Shown: positions 1-12,652, counted from the first letter of the stretch. The stretch: 64,000 nt of DNA from Dendrophyllia cribrosa (GCA_024195265.1 JAJLRJ010000010.1:26521676-26585675), one strand, 5' to 3'. Made by a program: numbers and translations. The notes: generated from the sequence alone by a model not told the origin.

Positions 1-710
1 AATGCGTTCACCGATCAGAAACTGGCACGCGCTTTTACGCATGAGAATTTGGTTTTATCGACTGAGTCGATAAGGTAAATTAGCGACCGTAAAAAGATTC
101 GAGAAAGCTGACGTTTCGAGCGCTAGCCCTTCGTCGGAGCGAATCAAGGGATTGTGGGTAGTGTGTGGTTTAATATAGTAGGTGAAGCTACGCTATTGGT
201 GGAAATTTGGTGACGTGAAAAACAAATGTAAATTAGTTGAATGAAAAGCGTTCGTTGATTCCGTGGGGTTTGAGAGTGCCGATTTGAAAGATGATTTTTT
301 GTTCTAAGTTTATACGGCTTTCTTCACCCCCACCGACGCAGCACCACAGTTTCTCTAGAAACTAACCCCATACTTTTACGCATGGCTGACTTCACGCGGA
401 AATTTACTATGTTTCCCGACCAGCACAAACTGATTAGCCGATCGGAATTTTGCGGCCGCCAGCGTGTGCACAAATGGATAAAATGGGTCTTTATTACAGG
501 CGTCCTTTTCCTCTCTCCCCAGTTCCCTTCTCTTCGACACCTGCTACACAGGTTAGGACCGTCACGATCCAAATACCCTTGCCTTCTCCCGACGCCTGCT
601 ACACAGTCGCGATCCAAATAACCGCTGCGAAGGAGACTAGTCGAATAAACTCTCCCGGAATAACTGGAATGACGTAAATCTAACGTAAGAAATCGTCCTT
701 TTTTTCTTAG
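1..710. other. Non-coding DNA upstream of a terminal exon
   Basis: No supported coding region. The stretch ends in a polypyrimidine tract and AG (about 696-710) that reads as the splice acceptor of the exon at 711. Earlier exons of that gene must lie to the left of the window. Confidence 0.5.
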
Positions 711-993
711 GCCACACAATAGCGCTTCCTGCTACCAGAATGGTTATGTGTTAGACGGTGGCTTTGTAAGGGGAACTTCCTCCTCTTGTCCTAATGGCCC
801 TCCACAGCCTGGAGTTTGGTTCACTCTTCGTGTGGTGGTTGGCTCCGATAAGAGTGTCAACGTCTTCTTTGACGATGCTCTTGTGACGTCACTGACTGCT
901 CGTTTCGACACGAGAGGCCACGGTGGAGTGGTGACTGCTAATAGTTTCGAGAATATTATCCAATTTAGGGAATTCAGTCTGTGCTGCTGTTAA
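711..993 (+). CDS. Last exon of a secreted LamG-like/EGF-family protein (paralogue A)
   Basis: The exon opens after a pyrimidine-rich acceptor ending in CTTAG at 710 and closes at a TAA stop at 991-993. Its first base completes an Arg codon, the same phase as the exon at 59015. The peptide has paired cysteines, a beta-strand-rich stretch around WFTLRVVVGSDKSVNVFFDD, and ends in SLCCC. It is close to the exon at 59015-59304, so the two are final exons of neighbouring paralogues. The fold is probably the end of a concanavalin/LamG-like domain, judged from the companion exon at 55501-55756. The protein is probably secreted or on the cell surface. Only this exon of paralogue A is visible. I see no frameshift in it. 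Confidence 0.65.
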
Positions 994-1740
994 ATGCCAG
1001 TTAACGTTTACATCGGTTCACATCAGCAACAACAAAAATTGTGTTAAGGAAAAGCACAATTTTGTTCTTAGGGTCTCTCTCTCTTTCTTTCCACATCCCA
1101 GGAAGAAAGAGACGCTGGAGACGCTAAAAAGTATAGATCGTTTTCACCTGAAGTCATCAAAATTCTAAAATCTAAACAGCTTATTTTACACGGCTCTTCT
1201 ATAACAAGTTAAGCAACAGTAATCGTCCACGTCGTGCCAAGTTTCATGCCAAAACATTACATTGCTTTGGATACGTAGCATTTTAATATTTTTGGTGGTG
1301 CGGCTGAGCGTCTCCATGTGCAAATCAAAAACAAGTATTTTTTACTCAGTTTGTAGACCTTTCCAAAGTGAGGATGCAAATCAGAGGCTTTTTTAATCTT
1401 TCAACTGAACAGAAACAATATATAAAAAACATTCAGCTGTATTTCAAGAATTTTTAAAAAATGGAAATTCAACCGCCATGTTGGTGTACCAAACTATAGT
1501 AGACTCGGTTATTAAGGATCGTCGGGCTTCAAAAATTTGCCAAGTGTTTCATAAAAATTTTGGCATTTTTTGCAACATATTATCTCTGATATTGTTCTCA
1601 AAGCCAGAAAAATGCTCAAGTAGGTGAAAACGATCTATAACGTTTCACCTTTTAGGTGGAGCAGGCAAGACGAATGGTGAGACCACCCGCCCTCCACTAA
1701 GGTCTAATTCCCAGACTCGGCGTCGTAAGTGGGTAATGTT
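994..1740. other. Intergenic DNA with a dispersed repeat
   Basis: No gene seen. Roughly 1065-1200 resembles 61050-61190 in the same orientation: a GGTCTCTCT start, then a shared block with a TCATCAAAATTCTAA core. This marks a dispersed repeat. The rest shows nothing I recognise. Confidence 0.45.
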
Positions 1741-2165
1741 TTTTCCCTGGGGGGGGGAATACTCCGGTCAATTTAGGATAGGTGTGTGCCGCGAAAGTTC
1801 TTAAACCCTGACCCTATTTAAGGAAAGAAAATCGAAAATTGTCACCCTATATAAGGGAAAACACTAACTTAGAATTGTGTGAACAGGTCGTTTTTATTTC
1901 TGTTATGTGCATATGGAAACTTTTTTTAGCATCAGGCATAGAATACTCGATATCATGATAGGCCATCATAACCATATCTGTTTTGTTATCTGGGTGTTTA
2001 GGTACTGTTATTTACTAGCTAATACAATTTAAAGGAACCATATCTAAGGATGGCAATAGCAAAAAGGATATCCTAATTAAGGACTGAGCACCTTAAAAAC
2101 CATACCCTATCCCGCGGCACATACCTACACAGCATACACATGGGAGTACTCCCCCCCCCCCCCAA
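1741..2165. repeat. Fold-back element with G/C-tract ends
   Basis: The left end (G tract, then AATACTCC) and right end (GGGAGTACTCC, then C tract) are inverted copies. Inside them, ATAGGTGTGTGCCGCG near 1778 pairs with CGCGGCACATACCTAC near 2113. This is a non-coding MITE-like fold-back with no clear target duplication. Confidence 0.5.
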
Positions 2166-3156
2166 CCCGGTTTTTTTATGGTTCTCGTCATCTCCTTCTG
2201 TGGACTTTAACCGCGGTCAAACGAGAGAAATTTGTAAAAGTTAAGCAAAGTACTTAAAAGTTAAGGTTGTCATTTTCACTGTTTAAAGTTTAATATATTG
2301 CCAATACACTGTCAATTTACCAAACGTTTTGAAAGTTTACCAAAAAAGTTCTAAGCGTTTAAAAACTGTGAACTGCAGAATTGTCGGCGCCATTTGCCAA
2401 CATAATTTTGATCAGGTGCAAAGAGTTTTGGTCAGTTTTCAACGGAACAAAGCTCATCGTTTTGAGAAAAATTAAAAGAAAGTAACGTCAACTATTTTTT
2501 TTAATACATCATTGCCCATATTTCCATTTAATATTAAATAAAATCCCACTAAATGAAACGAAAAGCCTCGGACGTTTGACGGCGGTGGACTGTGGACTAA
2601 ACCCCAACCTCCTTCCCAGATCCTCTCTTTTCCCCTGGGAACGAGGTTGTACCTTCCTTTAGAAACTCCGGTTTTCTTTCTCCTCAAAAACCAACATTTC
2701 TAAATTTTAATTTGATCTGAAACTCGTTTAAAGAATTTCAACATTTGCTTCAACGTTTGCTCAATATTTGTCGAACCAATCATCAGGAACGTTTAAACAG
2801 GTTTTTCAAAATTTTTCGTGGGAAACAAAGTTCATTTTGTTACAATAACTTACTCAGATGAACAAATATTTAATCGAGGGTCAAACATGAGCGTTAAAAA
2901 ACTCGGTTCAAACGCGTTTGAAATCTTTGAATAGCCCAATTTACAGTTGTCTGCTTAAAATTTGAATATGCCTTGATACAAACTTTCCTGCTGTCATGTA
3001 AATCACTGATTGCTGTTATGCCAACTCGTTTTTTTTTCAGCAAGATTAACATATGAAAAACAGGTAGGTTTGTAGCAAAACAAAGCCAACTCCAGCCTCA
3101 CTTTCACTCAAAGGCCAGTATACTAAGCACACAACTGTAAAATAGTCTATTTCATA
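2166..3156. other. AT-rich intergenic DNA
   Basis: No open frame with protein-like content and no clear repeat. I see nothing I can annotate here. Confidence 0.4.
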
Positions 3157-3625
3157 TACACCTAATTGCAATAACGTTGTCATAGAAAAAATGAAAAATG
3201 TAAAAACGAAAAATGAAAAAAGGCCAATTAGAATTAATTAGACATACAAAGTACATTCTCGCCGGATTTTAGTAATTTTCAAAGCATGCACAAGAACTAT
3301 GTTTAAGAACAGGTTTTGCACTTTCCCTTTTTCGTAGTGCAACTGTGCACATGTAACAGTTATTCTCAGAGAATGACATCAACCGGGTAACAACATATTT
3401 CCAACATGGACGGTTACCATATGATTTCAACTTTTACCTAGGTAAATTTTAAATAACAATAGCCGCTGCACGCTTGATTTAAATTAACATAGCCGCTGCA
3501 CGCTTAATCGTGCCGCGTGTCGCTGTGATGATTAAGCTAATTAATTCCTATTTGGCTTTTTTATTTTTCATTATATTTTTTCTATGACAACGTTATTGCA
3601 ATTAGGTGTATCACGCGCCATTTTT
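3157..3625. repeat. MITE-like element with inverted ends
   Basis: The end CACCTAATTGCAATAACG near 3160 reappears inverted near 3585-3610, with further pairing inward through TTGTCATAGAAAAA. A partial copy of one end lies at 55280-55350, so the family is dispersed. There is no coding content. Confidence 0.6.
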
Positions 3626-3908
3626 TTTATTCTTGAGTGTTCGGACAACCAAGTCAAGCCAGTCTCAAAGGACAACGGATAACTGAGTTCTACAATTTGT
3701 GGGTTGTAAATGAGCTGTTTCGTCTTTTAAGCCATATTGGCTGCGGCCGCACTAGAGTAGTTAACCCGGTTATTTTCAATTAATTCAGTTAACTGGTTTA
3801 ACAAAATTCCTGATGCGTCCGCGTATTTTTGGCGTTCACCGAATTTTAACCGTGTTAGTGGTGCCCATGGAAATTAATTAAAGAACAATAGATTTTTTTT
3901 ATCGGGTT
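3626..3908. other. Intergenic DNA with a shared AT-rich repeat end
   Basis: The block around 3745-3800, a NotI-like GCGGCCGC followed by GTTAACCCGGTT-like sequence, resembles an inverted block at 9330-9385. No gene is visible. Confidence 0.4.
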
Positions 3909-3930
3909 AGGGACGGACCATTAGATTTTT

Positions 3931-3984
<54 letters not shown>

Positions 3985-4135
3985 GGGCAAATACCAAAAA
4001 AAAATTCGAGCACGGTCTTGAACTGCAAAAAAAATATCGTGCAAAACAAAAACCCCAGAAAAAAAATTCCTGCAAAGCTTTATATTTTTAGAACAATATT
4101 TTATATCCAGGAGCAGATGGTCAGAACACAAATAA
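3909..4135 (+). repeat. Dispersed repeat copy 1 with a poly-G tract
   Basis: It opens with GGGACGGACCATTAGATTTT, then a run of about 50 G (3932-3982), then TTGGGCAA and an A-rich segment. The same head and order recur at 13430-13685 and, inverted, at 5205-5446. The long G run is an assembly risk and a possible quadruplex site. Confidence 0.65.
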
Positions 4136-5204
4136 ATCACACTGACGTTGTAGAATGTTAGCGACTTATATGCACTTGGGGAGGATCAAATGTTCTATCT
4201 TTTCATTGGCTTGTTTAGTTTAGCCAATAACAATGGTTTATTTTTGACCCGACGTAAGTTGTGTTTCTTTGTAGGCTTTTTAGCTGATTTCATAAGCATG
4301 TAAGATATTTTCTGACACAAGGAATGGCTCTTTTATAGTTGTACAGTGGCATTTTAGGTACATGTATATCTCAATGGATGAGAAATACTTTGTTTATGTG
4401 TTGTACAACAAGCTTGTAATTGCAGGGGCGCCGCTACCGCTACTGGGCATTTGCCCCACCAACTTTCGACAGCTCAAAATGGCGGTGGGCGGAGATGAAT
4501 AGTGTAGCAACATTCTTTGACCAGATCTGATGGCGGGGCGCCTTAATGCATTAGAGTTTGCAAAATAAATATTCCGTTAATTTAAATTAATCAAAAGCCT
4601 ACAATTTTAGCATCGGAGAGTGACTGACTTTAGACTGGAGATTGGATATTGTGAACCGAGCATTTCAATACCCCTTGAGTTACTCGGACGTCAGCTATCG
4701 GACTCCAGCTACCGACAAATCCATCACACAAATCCATCAATGCTGTGATCGATCATGAGTTAGCGCTCGGCCTCTGCCCTAAGAAGGCTCAAGACATATC
4801 TACAAACAAACTATGTCACAAGAAAGATTAAATCCAAGTTTCAGAGAGTGTTTCGTGTACATGTACTTTTCATGAGAATTAAACTGAACTCAAAGCTGGC
4901 CTTGGAAACTGTTTCTCCGGTCTCAGGAACGCTGGAAATAGCATTTCAGAGAGTTTCATTTCAAAAATTTCCCGGGGGGGCATGCCCCCGGACCCCCCTA
5001 GCAGCTCGCGCCTTCGGCGCTCGGCACAGGAGATTCGCCCCACCAACATTATATTTCCGGCGCCGTCCCTGTAATTGTAAGACGGTTGGCTGTACTACGA
5101 TGGGCTGTGAAAGATGACATCAACAGGGAGCTGATGTAAAGAAAATTGTAGGGGCAGTTACAACACCGCGCGGGCCAGGCTTCATGCTATCAAGCTGCTG
5201 TTAC
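4136..5204. other. Intergenic DNA with a GC-rich repeat fragment
   Basis: The segment from about 4430 to 5120 is richer in G+C than its surroundings (GGGGCGCCGCTACC..., later CGGACCCCCCTAGCAGC) and looks like a dispersed repeat. No credible gene is present. Confidence 0.35.
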
Positions 5205-5446
5205 ATCAGATCTGACTTGCTATAGTATTCCTGTCTCTAGTATGGCCTTTCCAGTATTCCTAACACGTATATGTGTCAGGCATTAAAACATATAGACTCG
5301 CAAAAAAAATATCATGCAAGCAAATCATGGCAAAAAGAAAAATCCTGCACAGTCTCGAGCGTAGAAAAAAATATCCTGCACCAAAAAATTGCCCAACCCC
5401 CCCCCCCCCCCCCCCTCAAAAATCTAATGGTCCGTCCCTTAGGTTT
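5205..5446 (-). repeat. Dispersed repeat copy 2 (inverted)
   Basis: This is close to the reverse complement of 13430-13685. It shares the AGGAATACTATAGCAAGTC-type distal part, the CTCGAGACTGTGCAGG block and the head that reads GGGACGGACCATTAGATTTT on the minus strand. The poly-C run at 5398-5415 replaces the G run. Confidence 0.7.
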
Positions 5447-5727
5447 ATTCAAACCACCTCGTTAGGTAGTTTAGTTCCCGATCTGTCAATCATCTTCGCT
5501 AACGCGGTAATTTTTGGCTTCCTGTTGAATCCATAGACCTTCGTAGGGACAACTTTCAATTTCATATAGAGAAAGGAAAACCGTCGTGTGTTTATGCTGT
5601 CCACAAAACCTATATTTTGATCATTTGACGATGTTGTTTCGCAGGGAATAACAATATGTAAAATGCACGTGCAGAGGCATTGTTTTCGCTCATTAATCGT
5701 ATTGTTTTGTGCGTCTTTCTTGCATGC

Positions 5728-5872
5728 TGAATGGTTGAATAGAGGTTTTGCACGTCAGTCATGTTGCATGGCAGGAACAATAGATTCTTTTCCCTATGGG
5801 AAAGAATGTTCTTTCTAATGCAAAACATTTTCATTGTTCCTGCCATGCAACATGACTGACGTGCAAACCCTC
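5728..5872. repeat. Fold-back element
   Basis: The arm TTGCACGTCAGTCATGTTGC near 5746 pairs with GCAACATGACTGACGTGCAA near 5847. Pairing extends through TGGCAGGAACAAT and its partner, leaving a spacer of about 60 bp. MITE-like and non-coding. Confidence 0.65.
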
Positions 5873-5899
5873 TATTTACAGATTTTTGGCTCTAAAAGA

Positions 5900-7790
5900 C
5901 TCATCGGTGCGGGATTTTTCGTCATCAATGCCGTCCTTATATGTTGTGACAGACTATAGCTTCTGGAAGGAAGACTTTCGTTCTTTTCGTGTTTCTGACA
6001 GAACCATCCAATGCAAGGTCTGTTGTAGCGGTTTTATCATAACTGTCACTGGCGTAGAGAACAGAAAAGGTAATTCACAAGATTTCAAGGTGGGTTTTGT
6101 CAGCTGTCCTGGGACCCTGTGTCTTCAGTGCCTTTCCCTTGCCGATGGAAGATAACCCGCTCGTGTTGTCACATCGTGTGATAGCATGGAGACTTAGAAT
6201 CCCATCACGCACTGCACTGCCGAGATTATTCTGGAGATGTAGATAGGTATGTGACGTATCTTGTATTGTATGTATTGGTCTTGAATGACAGCTCGTTACA
6301 CAGCAAAGATGTAAAGAAGTACACGAAAAGCACTTCGAAGTCTGTGTCACGGGACTGGATGACGATCCTCCCACAGGATTCTGAAGGTTGCTTCACATAC
6401 AGAAAGATTCTCGTATCTGCCTATTCGTAGTTATTCTGAAGCTCTAATAAGACTGGCAAGGACGTCTTATAGTTACACTAGTTCACCTGCATTGGTTTGG
6501 TCACAGAAACTTTAACGGATCAATAACCTCTTTTCAGGTCGGATCATTGACTTCTTTGCCATCTCACATCATGTATAGCAAAGGAAATGCACTATCGACG
6601 TCTTGTCCTCGGCATTACTAATTTATTTGGCCTAGTGCTTCGGGTTTGGAGTGTTTCCAGAGTTGATATGGATTTCAAGCGCGCTGCGCAATCCTTGTCG
6701 TTCTCTTTCTCCTCCTTTGTTGGAATGTTGGTTGCTTTGAATAATTCTCCCTACTAAGTTTCGCTGTGATTACTCTAAACAGCTTCTTCAAAAATGGTTC
6801 ATCCAGCTAACTTCAGAGATTGCTATCCCATGCCATCGAAGATCAAGGCTGCTTCCAGCTCACTTCTAGGGAGCCTTCCCTATACGGCTAAAGAAGGCTA
6901 ACGAACGACCAAAGAAGCTTATGTCAGCATGGTTACTTCCTTCTCTTCTGCACCTCTGATATTGCCCTTCTTGAACAAAGACGCAATCGTCATCACATCA
7001 GCCTTTGTGATTTTATCCCAAAAATCAAAGGCATCGCGCTGGGAAGCATTTGGATGCAAATTCTTACACTCGGGCTGCCCCGGCTGTTTGGCGCCTATCA
7101 TTTGGTCTGCTTTCTCAGTTGGCATCACTAACCTAGTCGCAATATTGAGGAATGCAGCTGGTTCCTCGTTTTTCCAAACCAGATCATGTGAAGGGTGTTT
7201 AATTTCTGGACATCCATGTTATCCCTTATTTTCCATAGCCCTCCGGTTTCATTCGACGTCGTACATCTACTTGGTGGCAGCATTAACGGCAGTCCTTTCG
7301 TGGCTTGTAAGAAACCACCTATCAAGGGCAGCAGAATTTGTGGAAATGCCAATTTCCTGTTATGATATGCGGTTTGTTCAAACCCATGACTGTCCAAACC
7401 TGGAAGAAAGGCGGTTCTAACCTGCTGACGGCGTGGTTTCCCTTCTCAAATTTTCGATGCACTTGTGGAGCCATAGTTGGTAGTAACCTCATGTCAGAAA
7501 TATATACTAGATGTCATCAAAGAAAACAAGGATTACATCGCCCGGGCATGTCCTCGGCAACACTTGCAGCTGGGTCGGCTTACGCGCTTTGGCTTGAGGG
7601 TTCCCATTTGACCCTTGAAGGAGTACCGAAGCCGGGTGACTGCCGTAGATTCCGGACACCAGCGCGATGTCATACAATCCACTTTCTTCAAACATTTTGC
7701 CAATCACAGCAAGTTAATTTAGCGAAACCTGAAAACCTCAGTTCCAAACGCATAACAGTATTTTTCCTACGCTTCAGCCGAGAGTAAAAA
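5900..7790 (-). pseudogene. Decayed gene, possibly transposon-derived
   Basis: Several minus-strand open pieces (about 7707-7507, 7397-7128, 7128-6919 and 6374-6075) lie in order and each is protein-like. The last contains LSLHAITRCDNTSGLSS followed by IGKGKALK. That resembles a motif I associate with large uncharacterised cnidarian proteins that often look transposon-derived. Stops and frameshifts break it throughout. I cannot name the family. A plus-strand frame at 6929-7420 over the same bases looks less protein-like. Confidence 0.3.
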
Positions 7791-8879
7791 ACCTAGACAA
7801 GGTAATGACGCTGTGTTTCTGTTAATATAGTCTGACCATCATGTTCTGGGCATTTTTCATTAACATATTTATATGGTACTGTAATCTATAGCTGAAGCGT
7901 TAATCATGGGCCGCTACCCATAGTCGTGGCAAGCGTTGTTCCCATTCCATCTTACCATGTCGATGTTATCTCCGGCAAGCTGTATAAACGGGCCAGGCAT
8001 AAATTAGAGGGCGTCGCAACCCTTTTGCTGTAATGACTTCGCGATAATTCCATATGCAGTACTGGTGTCCATATTGTCTTTGAATAACGAACAATTACGA
8101 CATGATGCAGTGTTGCATACTTATCGTCGCGTCGTACTGGCTCAGCCCGCGCGGGTAAATGATGAGTACTAGGCTTTCCACCCCTGTTTAACTAGTTTAA
8201 TACTGCGGACACTGAGTTGACCTGAATTCAGTTTTCTATGAGAAACAGCAGTTGACGACGAACAACCGGGCGTAAAAGGTTTGTTTTTCGAAAGAATGCT
8301 GGCGCATTTATACGTTCATAAAAGAAAAAAGTTTAATAAGTAAAGATGTTCATATAGACAAAATTCACGCTTTAAAACTGGAACTGAAAACTTAAAACCA
8401 ATTGATTTCGTTTGAACCGAATTTGAATGCATTTCTAATTCGCTTCCAAGTTTATATTCTAAAGAAAACTATGGAAACAGGATATTGCAATGCATTCAAA
8501 CCAAAAAAAATAGTCAAGTTGATTCTTTATATCTTTGTTGTTTGTGCCTGCTCTTGCTGGAGCTGTGGCCTTTACTGCAATCTTTTCGGGGAAGTTCTAG
8601 TTTTTATGTGTGACCAATACGGAAACTAAAAAACAGCAGTGATTCGTCTTGAAAAGTTCTCGGGGATTTGAAGATTGTGAAAACAATTAAAAAGGGCATT
8701 TCATTTGACAAAATGGGACAAAATCCGTACGTCTTTTCCATTTAGAGCGTAGAAAATTCCTATAACCCTCCTAGCAACAGTTACTATATAAAGAGTCCAA
8801 AATACTCCTAAATCAAACAATGACGTATGTCTGATGCAATGTCCAAGTTTGGCTTATTTGGACCAAATATTGTACAGTT
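7791..8879. other. Intergenic DNA
   Basis: No credible gene, RNA gene or repeat structure recognised. Confidence 0.35.
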
Positions 8880-9060
8880 TACAATTAATAGACCAATTTC
8901 AATATATATAAAATTCATACTTGGCTCCGAGCCTTGGGGGAATAAAACAAAAGAAATGAATAATTCAACGCTGAACCTCAATGTGATTTCTTTTGTTTTA
9001 TTCCCCCAAGCCTCGGAGCCAGGTATGAATTTTAATATATCGAAATTGGTCTATTGAAAC
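8880..9060. repeat. Palindromic MITE-like element
   Basis: Arms of about 65 bp pair. One runs from ATAGACCAATTTC through CTTGGGGGAATAAAACAAAAG, and its inverse runs from CTTTTGTTTTATTCCCCCAAG to GAAATTGGTCTAT. A spacer of about 35 bp separates them. Non-coding. Confidence 0.75.
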
Positions 9061-9427
9061 TCCATGGCAGAATTCAAATTTGCATATTAATTAGCGAAGT
9101 GTGGCAAAAAGGTACCCGGTAAAAAATGCAAGATATCGGCGTGATGTCCCACTGGCCAATTAATAAAATATGCCATTCTGTATTCCTAAGATATTGTCCT
9201 ATCATTTTTTGCTATTTAGACAAATATAGCACGGGGGTGCAACGAAATTCATTTTCTAGGCCCCTTTTCAGACTTGGCTCAGAAAAATAAACTCGGTTAT
9301 TTCATTACAAACACCTTTTCACCGAGTTATTTTAACCGGGTTACTAAAAAAATTAACCCAGTTAACTCACCAAGTGCGGCCGCAGCCATTGACTAACAAA
9401 AGTACTGGTTTTTCCAATCTCCCCCCA
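9061..9427. other. Intergenic DNA
   Basis: No gene. 9330-9385 is an inverted relative of 3745-3800, a dispersed repeat end. Confidence 0.35.
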
Positions 9428-9512
9428 GGGTCTCTTCTTTCTGTTCCCTGGAGTGAGAGAGAGGGAGAGGGAGCGGGAAGAAGAGAGACCCTGGGAACGA
9501 GGTTGCAGGTTT
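9428..9512. repeat. Short inverted repeat, CCCTGGGAACGAGGTTG family
   Basis: CAGGGTCTCTTCTTTC pairs with the later GAAGAAGAGAGACCCTG, and the unit ends in GGGAACGAGGTTG. The same ending closes the inverted repeats at 9925-10012 and 61045-61111, defining a small dispersed family. Confidence 0.6.
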
Positions 9513-9924
9513 TTCATTAGAGAGCTTAAGCAACGACGATGGCAACGCCAACGAAAACGTCACTTGAAGAAGAATTTACGTTCTTTCAAACAGAATTCGT
9601 AGGGATGACTTTTCAGTTCAAATATAGAAAGGAACAATTAACCATCGTGTGTTGACTTTTTTTACAAAACCTATCATGTAGTTATTTCAAGTTGTTGTTT
9701 TGCAGAGAACGGCAAAGAATTATACCTAAATTTAAAACTCACGTTCAGAGGCATTGATTTTACTCGTTTAGTGGATCTATTGTTTTGTGACGTTCTCGCT
9801 GCCGTCGCCGTCGTGATTGCTTTTAAGCTCAAAAGCTCCTTCCCTAAAAAAAATATTGGTAGAGCACGCAGAGCATTAAATTCAAACACTTTGTCCGTGA
9901 TTACACTCCGATACTCATCCTCGT

Positions 9925-10012
9925 TCCAGAGTTCTCTCTCTCTTCAGCTACGTCATCATGCATCGAGAGATGATGACGTAGTTGAAGAGAGACGACCCTG
10001 GGAACGAGGTTG
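9925..10012. repeat. Short inverted repeat of the same family
   Basis: CTCTTCAGCTACGTCATCAT pairs with ATGATGACGTAGTTGAAGAG, and CCCTGGGAACGAGGTTG follows. Related to 9428-9512 by its end sequence. Confidence 0.65.
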
Positions 10013-10184
10013 CTCCAGTATCTGCCTCGTCTTCAGGCGCCGGTAATGCGCGGAAAAACAGTGTGCGCGGAGTATCATGGGAAAGTCGCAAGACACTGCA
10101 TCCAGCCTACAACGCCACAAAAAGCTGCGTATGCGGCCAAGTCAGCTCTAAGATGAGTGCATGTGGTAAATAAACTTCTTTCGA

Positions 10185-10322
10185 TATAAATATTCGACTT
10201 GATAGCGTGGCCTGGAAAACACAACTGACAAAGGAGATCAATAAAAACGCTCATTTATCTTTTTTGTGTCCTCTAGGCCTCGCTATCAAGTTGAACTGAA
10301 ATATCGAGGGAAACATATTACT
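10185..10322. repeat. Fold-back element
   Basis: AACTTGATAGCGTGGCC-type sequence near 10194 pairs with GGCCTCGCTATCAAGTT near 10278, with flanking CGATAT-like arms. Non-coding MITE-like repeat. Confidence 0.55.
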
Positions 10323-11344
10323 GATTCCTCATCAGAAGCTTAGTTAGTGCATTACATGTTCTTTTCATAGGACTAAATTACAAAGTTCGCAATAAGCTTT
10401 TTGATGTATATAGTATAACAAAATAGTAAGGTTCACCGTCACGTGAAATGTACCGTTTGTAACTAATGTTCACTCAGTGTAACTAAATCCGTTTTTCCTC
10501 ATCTCAGCATATCATTTCTGTTCCAGTGGAACTTACTTACAATGTTAATAATTTACTTAATAAAATACAACAAAATAGTTAAAAAGCGTCTGTACAGGTC
10601 GGTCAGGACCTGTAGGAACTGAGGTGTGCTTAAATGCTGTTATGCCCAGTCGGTATAACTTAGATATTCTGCATCCATTCTTTACTGTTTCCGAATATTT
10701 TCTGTTCCGCGTAGTCATAACGTACAAATGTCAATAAGTCAGTTTTTAACTCGTGGATACGCGAAGCGCCTAACGAGTTATAGAATTTTAGTAGAAATTT
10801 CACTCGATTCGCTCAATCAATGATAAACATCCAGCCCGCGATATGTAATGGTCACCTGCATTACCTATGCGGACGACGTTGGTGGAAGGGGAGGGTGGGG
10901 AGTTAAGGGGGTCGATGGCGAAAATGCCTAGGGGAGGGGAGGGTCCGAATGTGTGCAGAATCTTTTATTTAGAGCGTTTCGTTTTCACGAGTTGGCTCAT
11001 AGGAGCCTTTGATTCAATATGCCATAAAATAGTCGAAAGGACTTGTACACAGTACATGCTTGTAACTGTGCATGCTTGTCACTTTGCATTAAGCATGAGA
11101 TTTGTTTTTTGGCTGAATTTTCAAATTCATCCCTTGTGTCTTTGAAAAATTAAACAGTTGTATGTCTACCCCATAAAATTCAAAGAAGAATTGTATGCAT
11201 AAGAAAAGGTAAATTGTATTACGTGTTAAAAGAAAAGGTACAGTGTATTAAGGTGATGTTACACGGGACGATTCGCAACGACGATTTTTAGCGCAACAAA
11301 ATTAACGACAGGTATGTTACATGAAACAACTTGAGTAAAATTCG
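10323..11344. other. Intergenic DNA
   Basis: No credible coding region. A G-rich stretch lies at 10880-10945. Nothing else recognised. Confidence 0.35.
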
Positions 11345-12410
11345 TGTTTTTTTTTTTATTTTTTTTTATTTTTATTTTTTTTTTTTATTAACAATACAAT
11401 ACAATAACTAAATTACAGCACAGAGAAAAACAAACAAAAAGAGAAGGTTCAAAGAAAGTACAGTTGAGACAGGAGCAATAAACGAACCTTGATTGAGAAC
11501 AATCAGTCAGATATATCTAGTTAAATATAAGATTTACAAATCTTTAAAAATATTTTTGGTATTTAACCGTCAGGGGAAAGGAAACAATCGATATCAAGAG
11601 CTATATAAAGAACAATCTTTAAGAAAGTTCCATTTTTTAGTGTCCCCAGCTTTTTTCTCTATAATAGATCTTGACTTAACTAGGCGCAGAAAATTTGCAA
11701 AATTAGGCGATATTTCATCCATTTTGGCTTGCCAAATATGAAACCGCGCTAACAGTAGACAATAGTTTAATTGACACGAGTATTCTGTAGAATGAGGCTC
11801 CGGCCTCAAGCCCAGTGCAGTAATATTCAATAAGTTGTATTTGCCGATTAACGGAAGAGCGTTTTGAAGCCAGTCGGTTACGCTTTTCCAAAAGGAGGCT
11901 GTAACATGGCAAGACCAAAAAAGATGAATTAGCGTCTCTGAGGAATTGTTGCAAAAGGTACAGTTGTCATTTTCTTTTCGTCCTATTTTAAGTAAAAAAT
12001 CATTAGTTGGTATGCGCCTATGTAATAGTTTAAATTGGAACTCTATCAGTTTGGTGCTTTTTGTGCACCGTCGCGCCATAAGATAGGCGAGTTCCCAATT
12101 AAATGTATCTTCTTTGTCTGAAAAGTTGCAGTCTTGAAACCACTTTAGTTGGCTTTTACGTGGGGTTAAACTTTTGACTCTGATCAGTTTTTGGTAAATT
12201 AATGGACCTGGCTTTTCTCTCTTAACAATTTTTTCACTTAACGTTTCAAAGGTATAGTCTCTTGTTTCAGCCGTATCGGTAACATTGTTGCGAATTTGTT
12301 TAACAGCTGATAATAGACCAAAAAAACTAAGCGGGCGTACACTTAAGTCATGTTCGTTAAATTCGTGTTTTTGCGTTGCAAGTTTTTGAAGTAATAAATC
12401 AACAGCTTGT
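11345..12410 (-). mobile_element. 3' end of an L1/Tx1-like LINE
   Basis: On the minus strand a 161-residue open piece (12079-11594) has LIEFQFKLLHRRIPTNDFL and the cysteine/histidine pattern CTFCNN...HLFWSC. This is the zinc-knuckle (zf-RVT-like) region found after the reverse transcriptase of many LINEs. It ends at a T-rich tract on the plus strand (11347-11393), that is, an A-rich tail on the minus strand. The piece is 5'-truncated near 12,400. Upstream minus-strand frames toward 12,380 look like the continuation of the same protein but are broken. It is inactive. Confidence 0.7.
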
Positions 12411-12434
12411 AATGTGATTTCTTATTTATCTATT

Positions 12435-12533
12435 TATTTCTAAAAGCACCCGCCTCGATTAGCCTGATGCTACCTGCGGGTGCCTATAATTTTGTATATA
12501 ATTTATTTGTTTAATAAAATGATGATGATGATG
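12435..12533 (+). repeat. Retroelement 3' end with (ATG)n tail
   Basis: A short tail-like sequence (CCTGCGGGTGCC, then AATAAA near 12510) ends in seven ATG trinucleotide repeats at about 12518-12538. Short tandem tails like this are typical of some non-LTR retrotransposons. The body of the element is missing. Confidence 0.45.
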
Positions 12534-12538
12534 ATGAT

Positions 12539-12652
12539 GACTCGTGCTTCGGGTTTCATCAGGATATCCAAACACCGAGAAACAGATGAAAGCACCTTTT
12601 ATTGTTTCTAGTTGTTTGGATACCCTGATGAAACCCGAAGCACGAGTTTTTG
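12539..12652. repeat. Fold-back element
   Basis: ACTCGTGCTTCGGGTTTCAT at 12540 pairs with ATGAAACCCGAAGCACGAGT at about 12626, extending inward through CAGGATATCCAAAC. The spacer is about 45 bp. Non-coding. Confidence 0.75.

Noticed and set aside
3907..4140. Poly-proline protein
   Set aside because: It is a translation of the G homopolymer; no gene context.
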